Positions 40,571-49,811 of a stretch of DNA of 64,000 nt are shown in pieces; position 1 is the first letter of the stretch; the number at the start of each line of letters is the position of its first letter. Position numbers and translations under genes: made by a program. The notes under the pieces were generated by a model that was not told the origin of the DNA, did not search any database, and saw nothing but the letters and a program-made list of their open reading frames with translations. Source of the DNA: Spiroplasma chrysopicola DF-1 (lineage in GTDB: Bacteria > Bacillota_I > Bacilli_A > Mycoplasmatales > Mycoplasmataceae); assembly GCF_000400935.1 (NCBI RefSeq), contig NC_021280.1:372001-436000 (forward strand), read 5' to 3'.

Positions 40571-41566
40571 TGAAACATATGTTTTATGAATAGTAATATA
40601 TTTTAGGATTTCTAATCAATTTGCTGGTCAATTCATTGCATCTTGATTAGTTAACATATCATTTATAAAATTGAAATTTGGAATTTTTTCTTCAACCCCT
40701 TTTGTTAATAACTGATTTAACTGGTAGATAAAATGTTTTGCTTGACTACGGCTTAGTAAATATACAAGAAAAATTGTTAAGATAAAAGTATTATAGTTAT
40801 TATTGATGACATGATTCATGACAGTTTGATAGTGGTCAGGGTTTTTAATAATTCCTAATAAAATGTTATTTAATTGTTGAGTTTCTTCTTCGTCAAGATT
40901 GATAAAGAAACGATACATGCGATCATAATGGGCAGTAGCATTACGAAATAAGCGCATAATATTGTTGCAAACAAATAAAAAGTCTTTTTCATTATCAAAA
41001 TAAAAGTTTTTTAAAATTGTTGTTTTATCCTTAAAGATATGCATCATTTTAATTGCCTCATTTAAGTCAATAAAATTTATAATAATAAAAAGGGGATATA
41101 ATTTCACTTGATGGTAAGGTTTTAAGTAGGTTGCGCCTAAATAGATATGTTTTTCAATAATTCGAATAATATTATCTTGGGCATTTGGATTAGGGTAAAA
41201 ATAATCAAATTGTTTCAAAATATTTGGACATTCAATATTCCCTTGGATAATGATATTTGAACGTAATTTATGTTCAAAATAACCAAAAAATTGGTAGTAT
41301 AAAGTTGCTAAATTACGATCAAAATAATAAATTGCTAAAATATCTTTTTCTGTTAAGGGGGCAATTAGCCGGTTATTGTTATCTAAAAATTGGGGAATAA
41401 AAGTATGGAATAATCGGAAGTAACCATAATTGGTAATAATATGGGCTAATTCATTTTTATTTGTAATTTTAAATCCTCTTTGTTCCAAAAAAGTAATTTG
41501 CTGATTAATATCGATAAATTCTTCACCATTAATGGCATGATTATTAATTAAATGCTTTTTGCTCAT
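40568..41566 (-). CDS. Abi_2 (AbiD/AbiF)-like protein with HEPN-type R-x4-H
   Basis: A 332-residue soluble protein. Family features of Abi_2 abortive-infection proteins are the start (H-L-I-N-N-H then I-T-F-L-E-Q-R-G-F-K-I), Y-G-Y-F-R-L in the first third, L-A-I-Y-Y-F-D-R-N-L and E-H-K-L-R-S-N-I-I. R-N-A-T-A-H (R208, H213) is the R-x4-H ribonuclease motif of HEPN proteins. Homologues stop phage spread by killing or arresting the cell, probably through RNA cleavage. Start at 41566 has AAGGAG eight bases upstream; the ATG two codons earlier is too close. No antitoxin gene is beside it. Confidence 0.72.
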
Positions 41567-41651
41567 TGACATTACTCCTTGCTCATAATTATTATAACTG
41601 ATAATTAATTACTTACCAAAACAATAACTTAATAATTTCTTTATTTTAATA

Positions 41652-41679
41652 TTGTTTTAACCTTGAAAAACGATATAAT
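41652..41679 (+). promoter_or_regulatory. Promoter of mreB
   Basis: TTGTTT (41652-41657) and TATAAT (41674-41679), spacing 16 bp. Confidence 0.65.
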
Positions 41680-41702
41680 AAAAGTTAAGGAGGAATTGGC
41701 GC

Positions 41703-42743
41703 ATGGCAGTATTTAGTACAAAAAAACCTAATTTCATTTCAATGGATTTAGGGACATCGTATACCTTAGTTTATGTAGCAGGAACTGGTGTTGTTTATAA
41801 TGAACCATCAATTGTTGCATACCGAATTAAAGATAACCATATTATTGCAGTCGGAAACGAGGCTTATAAAATGATTGGAAAGGGTAACAAGGCAATTAGA
41901 ATTGTTCGCCCAATGGAAGATGGAGTTATTACTGATATTCGTGCTACGGAAGCACAATTAAGATATATTTTTAATCGTTTACGTATTGCAAAACAATTAA
42001 AAGGTTCAATTATGTTATTAGCATGTCCATCAACTGTTACTGAGCTAGAAAAAAATGCTTTAAAAAGAATTGCGACTAATTTAGGCGCAGATAAAGTATT
42101 TGTCGAAGAAGAGGTTAAAATGGCTGCCCTTGGTGGCGGAGTTGATATTTATAAACCAGTTGGTAATTTAGTAATTGATAGTGGGGGAGGAACCACTGAT
42201 GTTGCTGTTTTATCATCAGGAGATTTAGTTTTATCAAAATCAGTTAAAGTAGCTGGCAATTTATTTAATGAAGAAATTTTAAAATATATTCGTAGTCAAT
42301 ATGGTTTGGAAATTGGAATTAAAACGGCTGAAATAATCAAGATTGAAATTGGTTCATTAGCAAAATATTCTGATGAACGAAAAATCAAAATTTATGGTCG
42401 TGATATTGTTTCTGGGTTACCTCGTGAAATTGAAGTTGGGCCAGAGGAAATTCGTGAAGTTCTGAAAGTCCCTGTTTCAAGAATTATTGATTTAGTTGTC
42501 CAAGTGTTAGAAGAAACACCACCAGAATTAGCGGGAGACATTTTCCGTAATGGGATGACAATTTGTGGTGGGGGAGCCTTAATTCGCGGAATTGATAAGT
42601 ATTTTGAAGATACATTACAATTACCAGCCAAAATTGGGGAACAACCATTATTAGCCGTAATTAACGGAACAATTAAATTTGAATCAGATATTTTTGAATT
42701 GTTACGCCGTGAACACACAAAACAACAAGAATTAAATTATTAA
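41703..42743 (+). CDS. mreB: MreB-type actin homologue
   Basis: A 346-residue bacterial actin. Spiroplasma carries several MreB paralogs whose filaments build the internal ribbon for helical shape and swimming. Phosphate 1 loop M-D-L-G-T-S-Y-T, phosphate 2 loop I-D-S-G-G-G-T-T-D-V-A-V and adenosine motif C-G-G-G-A-L-I-R-G are intact, so nucleotide binding is likely. The E-E-P of rod-bacteria MreB is replaced in V-E-E-E-V-K-M-A-A. Which of the paralogs (MreB1-5) this is cannot be decided without alignment. AAGGAGG precedes ATG 41703. Single gene with its own promoter and terminator. Confidence 0.95.
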   Translation: MAVFSTKKPNFISMDLGTSYTLVYVAGTGVVYNEPSIVAYRIKDNHIIAVGNEAYKMIGKGNKAIRIVRPMEDGVITDIRATEAQLRYIFNRLRIAKQLKGSIMLLACPSTVTELEKNALKRIATNLGADKVFVEEEVKMAALGGGVDIYKPVGNLVIDSGGGTTDVAVLSSGDLVLSKSVKVAGNLFNEEILKYIRSQYGLEIGIKTAEIIKIEIGSLAKYSDERKIKIYGRDIVSGLPREIEVGPEEIREVLKVPVSRIIDLVVQVLEETPPELAGDIFRNGMTICGGGALIRGIDKYFEDTLQLPAKIGEQPLLAVINGTIKFESDIFELLRREHTKQQELNY

Positions 42744-42772
42744 AATGAGAATTTTTCTTATTTTAATTTTTA
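42739..42772 (+). terminator. Terminator of mreB
   Basis: ATTAAAATGAG (42739-42749) with CTTATTTTAAT (42757-42767), including a G-T pair, then T. Confidence 0.65.
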
Positions 42773-42840
42773 TGATATTTAGTGTAGAATAAAAGGCGGA
42801 GAAAAGTAGAGTAAAGAGATAGTAATGGAGAGATATTAGT

Positions 42841-43791
42841 ATGAAAAATCGTAAAGTAGTTTTAGTTGGGACGGGAGCTGTTGGAACATCTTTTGTGTAT
42901 TCAGCGATTAACCAAGGAATTGCCCAAGAATATGTTTTAATTGACGTTAATGTTGATGTCGCTGAAGGGCAAGCATTAGATTTAGCGGATGGAAATGCTT
43001 TTTTACCACATTCATTTGCAAGTATTCGTGTTGGTACATATAGTGACTGTCATGATGCTGATGTAATTGTTATTACAGCTGGTCGTCCACAAAAACCAGG
43101 GGAAACAAGAATTGATATGGTGGCTGATAATGCCAAAATTATGAAAAGTATTGCCTTAGAAATTAAAAAATCAGGATTTAGTGGAATTACAGTTGTTGCC
43201 GCGAATCCAGTTGATATTTTAACAACAGTGTATTATGAAGTAACTGGTTTTGATAAACATAGTATTATTGGGTCAGGAACAAGCTTAGACTCAGCACGTT
43301 TACGTCGCTTAGTGGCTGAAAAATTAAATGTAGGAGCAAAAGAAGTTTCTGCTGTCTTAATGGGAGAACATGGTGATTCATCAACCCCAATTTGAAGTAC
43401 AGCCTCAGTAATGGGAAAACCGATTGCACAGTATGTTGCCGAAGGAAAAATTACCGAAGCACAGTTAGATGAAATTACTCATGATGCAATTCATATGGCT
43501 TATAAAATTATTGAGAAAAAAAGAGCAACATTCTATGGAATTGGAATTGTGTTAGCTGATATTGTTCGAGCTGTTGTTTGTGATGAAAACAAAGCAATGA
43601 TGGTTGGGGCATACTTAGATGGAGACTTTGGACACAAAGGAATCTATACGGGGGTACCAGCAATTATTAATAATAATGGATGATCACATATTATTAATTG
43701 AAACTTAACAGCAAAAGAACAAGCTGGTTTTGATGCTTCATGTCAACAGCTAACTGAAGTTGTTAACCATGCGCGAGCAGCAATTAAATAA
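42841..43791 (+). CDS. ldh: L-lactate dehydrogenase
   Basis: A 316-residue LDH reducing pyruvate to lactate to re-oxidise NADH from glycolysis. NAD-binding G-T-G-A-V-G-T-S; D-V-N in the second strand marks NAD use; active-site loop T-A-G-R-P-Q-K-P-G-E-T-R with Gln as lactate-specific residue; G-T-x-L-D-S-A-R-L-R and the catalytic His in G-E-H-G-D-S-S. Gln after the active loop Arg supports LDH over malate dehydrogenase (which has Arg). AATGGAGAG before ATG 42841. Monocistronic. Confidence 0.95.
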
Positions 43792-43796
43792 ATTAC

Positions 43797-43826
43797 AAAC
43801 ATATACATTAGTATATGTTTTTTTAT
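43797..43826 (+). terminator. Terminator of ldh
   Basis: AAACATATAC (43797-43806), loop ATTA, GTATATGTTT (43811-43820), then T. Confidence 0.85.
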
Positions 43827-43896
43827 TTCTTGGTGAGTAAAATGTAGTAGAATCATAGCCGTTATGATATGCTATTATTACAAAAGAGGTGAAAAA

Positions 43897-45144
43897 ATGC
43901 AACAGCCTTTGGCATATTTATTAAAACCAACAACAATTGAAGACATTATTGGTCAAGAACATTTGTTACATGAAAATGGCTTAATTCGCCGAATGGTTGC
44001 GAAAAATTATGTCTCATCATTAATTTTTTATGGGGAACCAGGAATTGGCAAGAGTAGTTTAGCATTGGCGTTGGCAAATGATTTAAAAATCCCTTATGCG
44101 TTTTTTAATGCCGAAATTGATAAAAAACAAGATTTAGAAAAAATTTTAACAACAGCAAGTAAGAATGATCGTTTTATTGTTATTTTAGAAGAAATCCATC
44201 GGATGAACAGGGATAAACAAGATATTCTATTAAAATATTTAGAACAAGGTAATATTTTAATGTTTGCTTGTACAACAGAAAATCCCTTTTTTGTCATTAA
44301 TCCCGCGATTCGCTCCCGAGCTAATATTATTAAATTAGAACGGATTAGTGCCCAAGAAATGGCTGATGGATTGCAACGTTTAATTACTAAGCATCCGCTT
44401 TTACAAAATTTAAAAATTGGCTCTGATAGTATTAATATTATTGCCAAGGCAACGAGTGGTGATTTGCGCTTAGCGTTAAATATTTTAGAATTATGTTTAA
44501 ATTTATATGATGGGATTGAAATTACCCCTAAAATTTTAAAAAATATTATTCCGAATGCTAACTTATTAAATAATGCTGATGGTGATGAACATCATGATTT
44601 AAAGTCGGCTTTACAAAAGTCAATCCGAGGCAGTGATGTTGATGCCGCTCTTTATTATTTTGCCCGCCTATTAGCAAGTGGAGACCATGAAGCATTAATG
44701 CGCCGAATGTTAATTATGGCATATGAAGATATTGGCTTAGCCAATCCGGCGATTGCGATTCATGTTAAAGCAGCAATTGATGCTTTTCGCCAAATTGGAT
44801 TACCAGAAGGACGGATTCCTTTAGGGTTAGCAATTGTTGAAATGGCCTTAAGTGAAAAGTCAAATAGTGCTTATTTAGCAACCGATCAAGCTTATGAGGA
44901 TGTTCTGAGTGGCAAAGAGTTTAAAATCCCATTACATTTAAAAGATACCCATTATAAATCAGCCAAAAAATTAGGGGCTGGCAAGGGTTATAAATATCCC
45001 CATGATTTTCCTAATGATTATGTTGAACAAACATATTTACCTCCAGAAATGGAAGGGGTTAAATATTATGTTCCAAAGAAACATAGCATTTATGAAAAAC
45101 GAATTAATGACCTTTATGAAATTTTTACCAAGAAGAAAAAATAA
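43897..45144 (+). CDS. rarA: Replication-associated recombination protein RarA (MgsA/WRNIP1 family ATPase)
   Basis: A 415-residue AAA+ clamp-loader-like ATPase acting at stalled replication forks. Walker A is G-E-P-G-I-G-K-S, Walker B V-I-L-E-E-I-H-R (E-E in place of D-E), and the family motifs T-T-E-N-P-F-F and R-S-R-A appear. The C-terminal tetramer domain (L-G-A-G-K-G-Y-K-Y-P-H-D, E-Q-T-Y-L-P) is complete. ATG 43897 with AGAGGTG is preferred over an upstream in-frame ATG at 43864 that has no RBS. Confidence 0.92.
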   Translation: MQQPLAYLLKPTTIEDIIGQEHLLHENGLIRRMVAKNYVSSLIFYGEPGIGKSSLALALANDLKIPYAFFNAEIDKKQDLEKILTTASKNDRFIVILEEIHRMNRDKQDILLKYLEQGNILMFACTTENPFFVINPAIRSRANIIKLERISAQEMADGLQRLITKHPLLQNLKIGSDSINIIAKATSGDLRLALNILELCLNLYDGIEITPKILKNIIPNANLLNNADGDEHHDLKSALQKSIRGSDVDAALYYFARLLASGDHEALMRRMLIMAYEDIGLANPAIAIHVKAAIDAFRQIGLPEGRIPLGLAIVEMALSEKSNSAYLATDQAYEDVLSGKEFKIPLHLKDTHYKSAKKLGAGKGYKYPHDFPNDYVEQTYLPPEMEGVKYYVPKKHSIYEKRINDLYEIFTKKKK

Positions 45145-45242
45145 TTATTATTTTACAATAAAAATTAAAATAATTGGTTTTAAAAAAAATATATGATAAT
45201 ATTAAGTTGTTAAATTTAAAAATAGATTTTAGGAGTGAAAAG

Positions 45243-45407
45243 ATGGCAACTGTTGTTGTAAAATCAGGAGAACCATTAGATAAAGCATTAAAACGCTTTA
45301 ATAAAGTTTCTTCAGTTAAACGTAAAGAAGCACGTAAACGTGAACACTGAATGAGCAAGAAAGAAAAAAGACGCTACAAACAAGAACAATCACGTAGTTT
45401 TCGATAA
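45243..45407 (+). CDS. rpsU: Small-subunit ribosomal protein S21 (bS21)
   Basis: A 54-residue, very basic protein of the 30S platform near the anti-Shine-Dalgarno. M-A-T-V-V-V-K-S-G-E-P-L-D-K-A-L-K-R-F matches bS21; R-K-E-A-R-K-R-E-H-W with W as TGA, and a Lys/Arg-rich tail. Short for the family but complete. AGGAGTG precedes ATG 45243. Confidence 0.95.
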
Positions 45408-45410
45408 AAA

Positions 45411-45442
45411 AAACCTTTTGAAAAGGTTTTTTTTTTTTTTTT
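45411..45442. terminator. Terminator of rpsU (faces guaC)
   Basis: AAACCTTTT-G-AAAAGGTTT (45411-45429) and a run of T to about 45442; on the minus strand the A run before it gives a weaker T tail for guaC. Confidence 0.85.
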
Positions 45443-46403
45443 AAAAGTTACTATCTTTTAAAATTACATAATCAACTTTTTTAATGGCTTCAACATCTGT
45501 TCCCCCAGCGTAAGAAATTGATGATTGTAAATCTTCAGTCATTTCTTGTAATGTTTCAAATATACTTCCACGAATTTCAATTAATTCTTTTTTTCCTTCA
45601 ACATAGCGTTTTTCACTTTTATTGTATTCACTAGCTGAACCAAAATATTCTTTATATTGGATTCCATTTTCTTCAACCTGGCTTCCCGGTGATTCTTGGT
45701 GCGCAGCGAATAAACTTCCCACCATACAGAAAGTTGCTCCCATTCTGATTGATTTAGCAATATCACCATTAACGCGAATTCCACCATCAGCAATAATTGG
45801 TTTTGAACTTCCTTTACTACATCATTTGACAGCTGATAATTGTCATCCCCCAGTTCCAAAACCTGTTTTTAGTTTTGTAATACAAACTTTTCCAGGGCCA
45901 ATCCCAACTTTAGTTGCGTCAGCTCCTCATTGCTCTAAATCACGAACAGCTTTAGGTGTTCCAACGTTTCCGGCAATAATAAAAACGTCTTTTCCCATTT
46001 CTTTACGAATATGATCAATCATATCCCGAACGCTAAAAGCATGACCATGGGCAATATCAATTGTAATGTAATCAGGAATTAAATTTTCCGCTTTTAATGT
46101 TGAGACCAATTGATAATCTTCTGGTTTAACCCCAACTGAAATGGAAGTAATTAGATTTTTTCCTTTCATATTACGAACAAATTTAACTTGATCGACATTA
46201 AATCGATGCATAATATAAAAATAATTTTTTCCCGCTAATTTTTGACATAATTCTTCATTAACAACAGTTGCCATATTGGAAGGAACAACTGGTAAATTAA
46301 AAGTATGTTTTCCTAATTTTACTTTTGTATTACATTCACTACGTGATTGGACAATACATAATTCTGGAATTAACTGAATATCCTCATAATCAAATGCTTT
46401 CAT
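45441..46403 (-). CDS. guaC: GMP reductase
   Basis: A 320-residue TIM-barrel enzyme of the IMPDH/GMPR family. It deaminates GMP to IMP with NADPH, allowing guanine compounds to be turned into adenine nucleotides. [13 protein letters not shown] at the start, the active-site Cys in [15 protein letters not shown] and the E-E-N-G flap region fit. The length (320) without CBS domains separates it from IMP dehydrogenase. RBS AGGTG lies just upstream of 46403. Confidence 0.88.
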
Positions 46404-46482
46404 TTTTTCACCTCACTATTTAACTTTATCATAAAATTAAAAGCAAAAAATTATTTAATCATAAATTATATAATTATTTTTA

Positions 46483-47208
46483 CTAACGATATTTATCTAT
46501 AATACGATAGAGATGTCAAAAAATTGATAAATAAAGAATGGTATTAATTAGATGACGAATTAATTGGTAACTAAAAGCAAAAGCAAAAATACCACCATTA
46601 AAACCTTGAAACAAACTATTATTGTTATGAATATAGTCATTGGGATTTCCAACTTTAATTACAAAAATACTTAAACCAAGCGATGTAATAATTCATGATA
46701 TTAACATGATTAAAATAACATGGCTAAAATATTTTATTTTAGTTATTGTTGTTGGTTGCTGTAAATTATCTTGAACGCTATAAGATGAAAAGATTAAACA
46801 TGGGAAGGCAAAAATAAAATTTAGAAAAATAGTATTTAAAATAAATGTTTCTCAAACTGCTAAATAAGGTGGCCATGTTAAAAAAGAAATAATCAGAAAA
46901 GCTAAAATAAAAAAAAGCGTTTTTAAAAAACCAAAAAGATAACCAATGATAAAAAAAGGAATATACACTAAAATAATATCAAAAGGATAAATTGTAATAA
47001 CCATAATGTTACTTAAATATTGAAATAAAATGTTTAAGGCTAATAGAAAAGCCATTATTATAATTTGGTTTAATTTAATTTGAAAAGCAAAATGAAATTG
47101 AAAATATTTTCTTATTGTTTTTCCTTTACATGTGAAAGCAGGACTAGAAGGATTTGCGGGCTGCTCAAGATCAAAAGCCTGAGGTTTTAGGACCTTTCTA
47201 TTTTTCAT
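46483..47208 (-). CDS. Multi-span membrane protein, possible ECF S component
   Basis: A 241-residue protein on the minus strand with five or six membrane spans after a 45-residue polar, basic N-terminus. The segment Y-P-F-D-I-I-L-V-Y-I-P-F-F-I-I-G-Y-L-F-G-F resembles the second and third spans of ECF substrate-binding subunits (folate-type), but motifs are too weak to name a substrate. Several Trp are TGA. Start at 47208 with AAAGGAA. Alternative: an unrelated small transporter. Confidence 0.55.
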
Positions 47209-47579
47209 ATTTAATTGTTCCTTTCAGAAATTTAATAATCTGCCATTATTGTATCATTTATTTAACAGCTAAAATATTATTTTCTTAAAATCAAATTTTC
47301 AAGCAAAAAAAATTAAATAAACAGGGATTATTAGAAAATTATAATACTGTGGCTTTCCTTTTAAATTACGCCTATAAATGTTAAAAAGAAAAATATAGAA
47401 ATAATATTTTTTAACCAAATCAGAAAAAGAATATTGTTAATTATTTACTTTGCAATATTTTCCACCAACCAACTGATTTATTTGCATAATTCCTTATTGT
47501 TAATTGAAAATAGTTTTTGCTTATGATAATATTTTTTTGCTATTTTATTTATTAGCATATGATTTTAGGAGTTTATTTT
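47209..47579. other. Intergenic region between divergent genes
   Basis: 370 AT-rich bases between the minus-strand membrane protein and the glycosidase operon. I see no gene, no RNA fold and no clear paired promoter boxes; TTGTTA (47497) with TATGAT (47522) is a weak candidate for the plus strand. Confidence 0.5.
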
Positions 47580-49811
47580 ATGAGAAAACAAGTATTAATC
47601 TTGGCTGCTGTAACAACAGTTATTTTTTTACCTACTCAAGTGACAAGTTGCTTTTTTAAGCTAGCAACATTAATCACAGCAAGTGAACGAAATGATAATT
47701 TTCAAACAGGTTATGTCAGCCCTCAAAATTTACAAGCAGATGAATCACAGCCAATTCATACTTTTTTTGGTGATCCGTATCATTTATATTCAATGTATAA
47801 TGTGGAAAAAAGTACTGTTCAAAATGGCTTATGGAGTCCGGATAATAATTGACAATTTTATGGTAATTATCATCAGCAATTAACATATTTTAATAATCAG
47901 ACAAAAGTTAAAATGTGGCGAGATGAAACTAATTATGCTCAACTGATTGTAGTTAATAAAAATAAAGCTTTAAAAAATGTGACCTACAAAATTATTAATA
48001 AAGATAATGCTGATCTTGCAGCGAATGCGAAATTTTTGGGCTTTACTTATTCGCAAAACGAAACTTCTAAGCAATCGCAATGAGTAACAATTCCAACTAA
48101 ACAACCTCAACGAGCACCTGATTCTTTACGATATGATAATTTAGGAATTTTACCAGTACAAAGAGTACAACCGCTGTGATTGACTTTTAAAAGTTTTGAT
48201 ACAACTAAACCGGGTAATTATAATTTTGATGTTGAAATTTATGCCGATGATGTTTTATTAACAACAAATCAGTTAACAGTTGAAGTTGCTTCACAATTAT
48301 TGGTGAACGATAATACGTTTGCAACAGGGGGATCTTATTCACCATTTGCTTCTTCTGCTGTATATGGTGAAAAAAAGAATATGTTTATTAATGTTGATGC
48401 AAAAAAGGAAAATAATATCTTACTTAATACAAATGCGGTTGTGCGGGGATTAGATTTTTTATCAACTGAACATAAAAAATATGTTGAAAAAGAATTATTA
48501 GATTTACGAGCAGCAGGCCAAACATACGTTACAGGTAATGTTGATCAGTTTTATAATGCGGATCAAGTTAATTATTATCGTGGGGGAACAAATAATGGTT
48601 TAGTTAATTGATACCAAACTGATGACAATTGTTCACCATTTTCGACATATTGTGACCAAAGTATTAATAGTACATGACAATTTGATTTTAGTAATTTTAA
48701 TACTTATTTTGAATATGCCCAAAGTTTAGGTTTTACTAAACTGTGAGCGAATGCTTTTGGTAATAATTTTGATGATACTCAAGCAAATCCATCAGGAACT
48801 TTTCCGCATTATGCGTTAAAAAAAGATGGTTCGAAGAAATTATTTTGGGATAAACTATATTATTATTCAAACCGTGGTCGTGATGCCCAACTTCAATTTT
48901 TGCAGGCATTTGCTAATAATATAAAAGCTCACCATTGAGAAGGAAAAATTTACATTATTTTTGATGAATTATCAGCTAATGGTTTTAAGTATTATTATGA
49001 TCTGTTCAAAGTTGTTGACCCTGATCATAGTATTTTTAAATTTCAATACTATGCAGGATGAAAGTGAGCAACTGATTGAAATAATCCCGCTTGAGTTGAT
49101 GCTTTATATGGTAATGTTAAAAATGAATATACAATTGATGATTTAGTTTTAGAAGGTTATAAAATTCAATCAAATTTATTTGGGGATAATTTACCAATAT
49201 CAACTTTACTCCAAAAAACAAATGAACTAGCAAATTCACGCCGTAAAAATGGTTTATCAACAGAAATGTATACAACACAATATACCTATCCATCAAGTAA
49301 TATTTTATTTGATTATGGCGAAAATTTATGAGGTCCAATTTTTAGTTATGCCTTAGGGTTAGATGGTTATGAAAAATGAGCTTTTAATTACTGATTAACA
49401 TGATCTGGTAAGGGTGAAAAGGCATTATATACTAATCCGGATGAATTTGCTTATGGTTCATTGAATCAAGAGGAAAGTGTTTATGGAATGCCAGTTGGTC
49501 AAAATTTTATGATTTATCCAGCACAATCCGATAGTTACCAATTTGTTTCTTCAGTACGATGAGAATTAATGAAATATGCAGTTCAGCAAGTATGAAAAAT
49601 TAATCAATTAAAAAAAGATCCGGCCAATAATCTTAAAATTACAGCGTTATTAGATAATTTGATTTGACCAAAAAATCCAACTCAAGGAATACCAATTTGA
49701 TTTGATCAATATTATAAATTTGTGCAAGATTTTTATTCTGAAAAAACAAGTAATAAGGTTACAACAAGAGAAATGATTCAGTTTTTAAAAGCAATAGGAG
49801 ATTTATATTAA
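47580..49811 (+). CDS. Secreted glycoside-hydrolase-like lipoprotein (DUF4091/GH123-like)
   Basis: A 743-residue protein with many TGA Trp codons. Signal M-R-K-Q-V-L-I-L-A-A-V then V-T-S-C, a lipobox, so it is probably a surface lipoprotein. Residues about 80-260 look like a beta-sandwich; from about 380 a TIM-barrel-like part with F-D-F-S-N-F-N-T-Y, I-Y-I-I-F-D-E-L-S (D462-E463, the position of the catalytic Asp-Glu pair in GH123 N-acetyl-beta-galactosaminidases) and Y-A-G-W-K. The end (G-L-D-G-Y-E-K-W-A-F-N-Y-W, then F-M-I-Y-P and S-S-V-R-W-E-L-M-K) resembles DUF4091. Assignment is from motif memory. It overlaps the next gene by one base. Confidence 0.72.
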
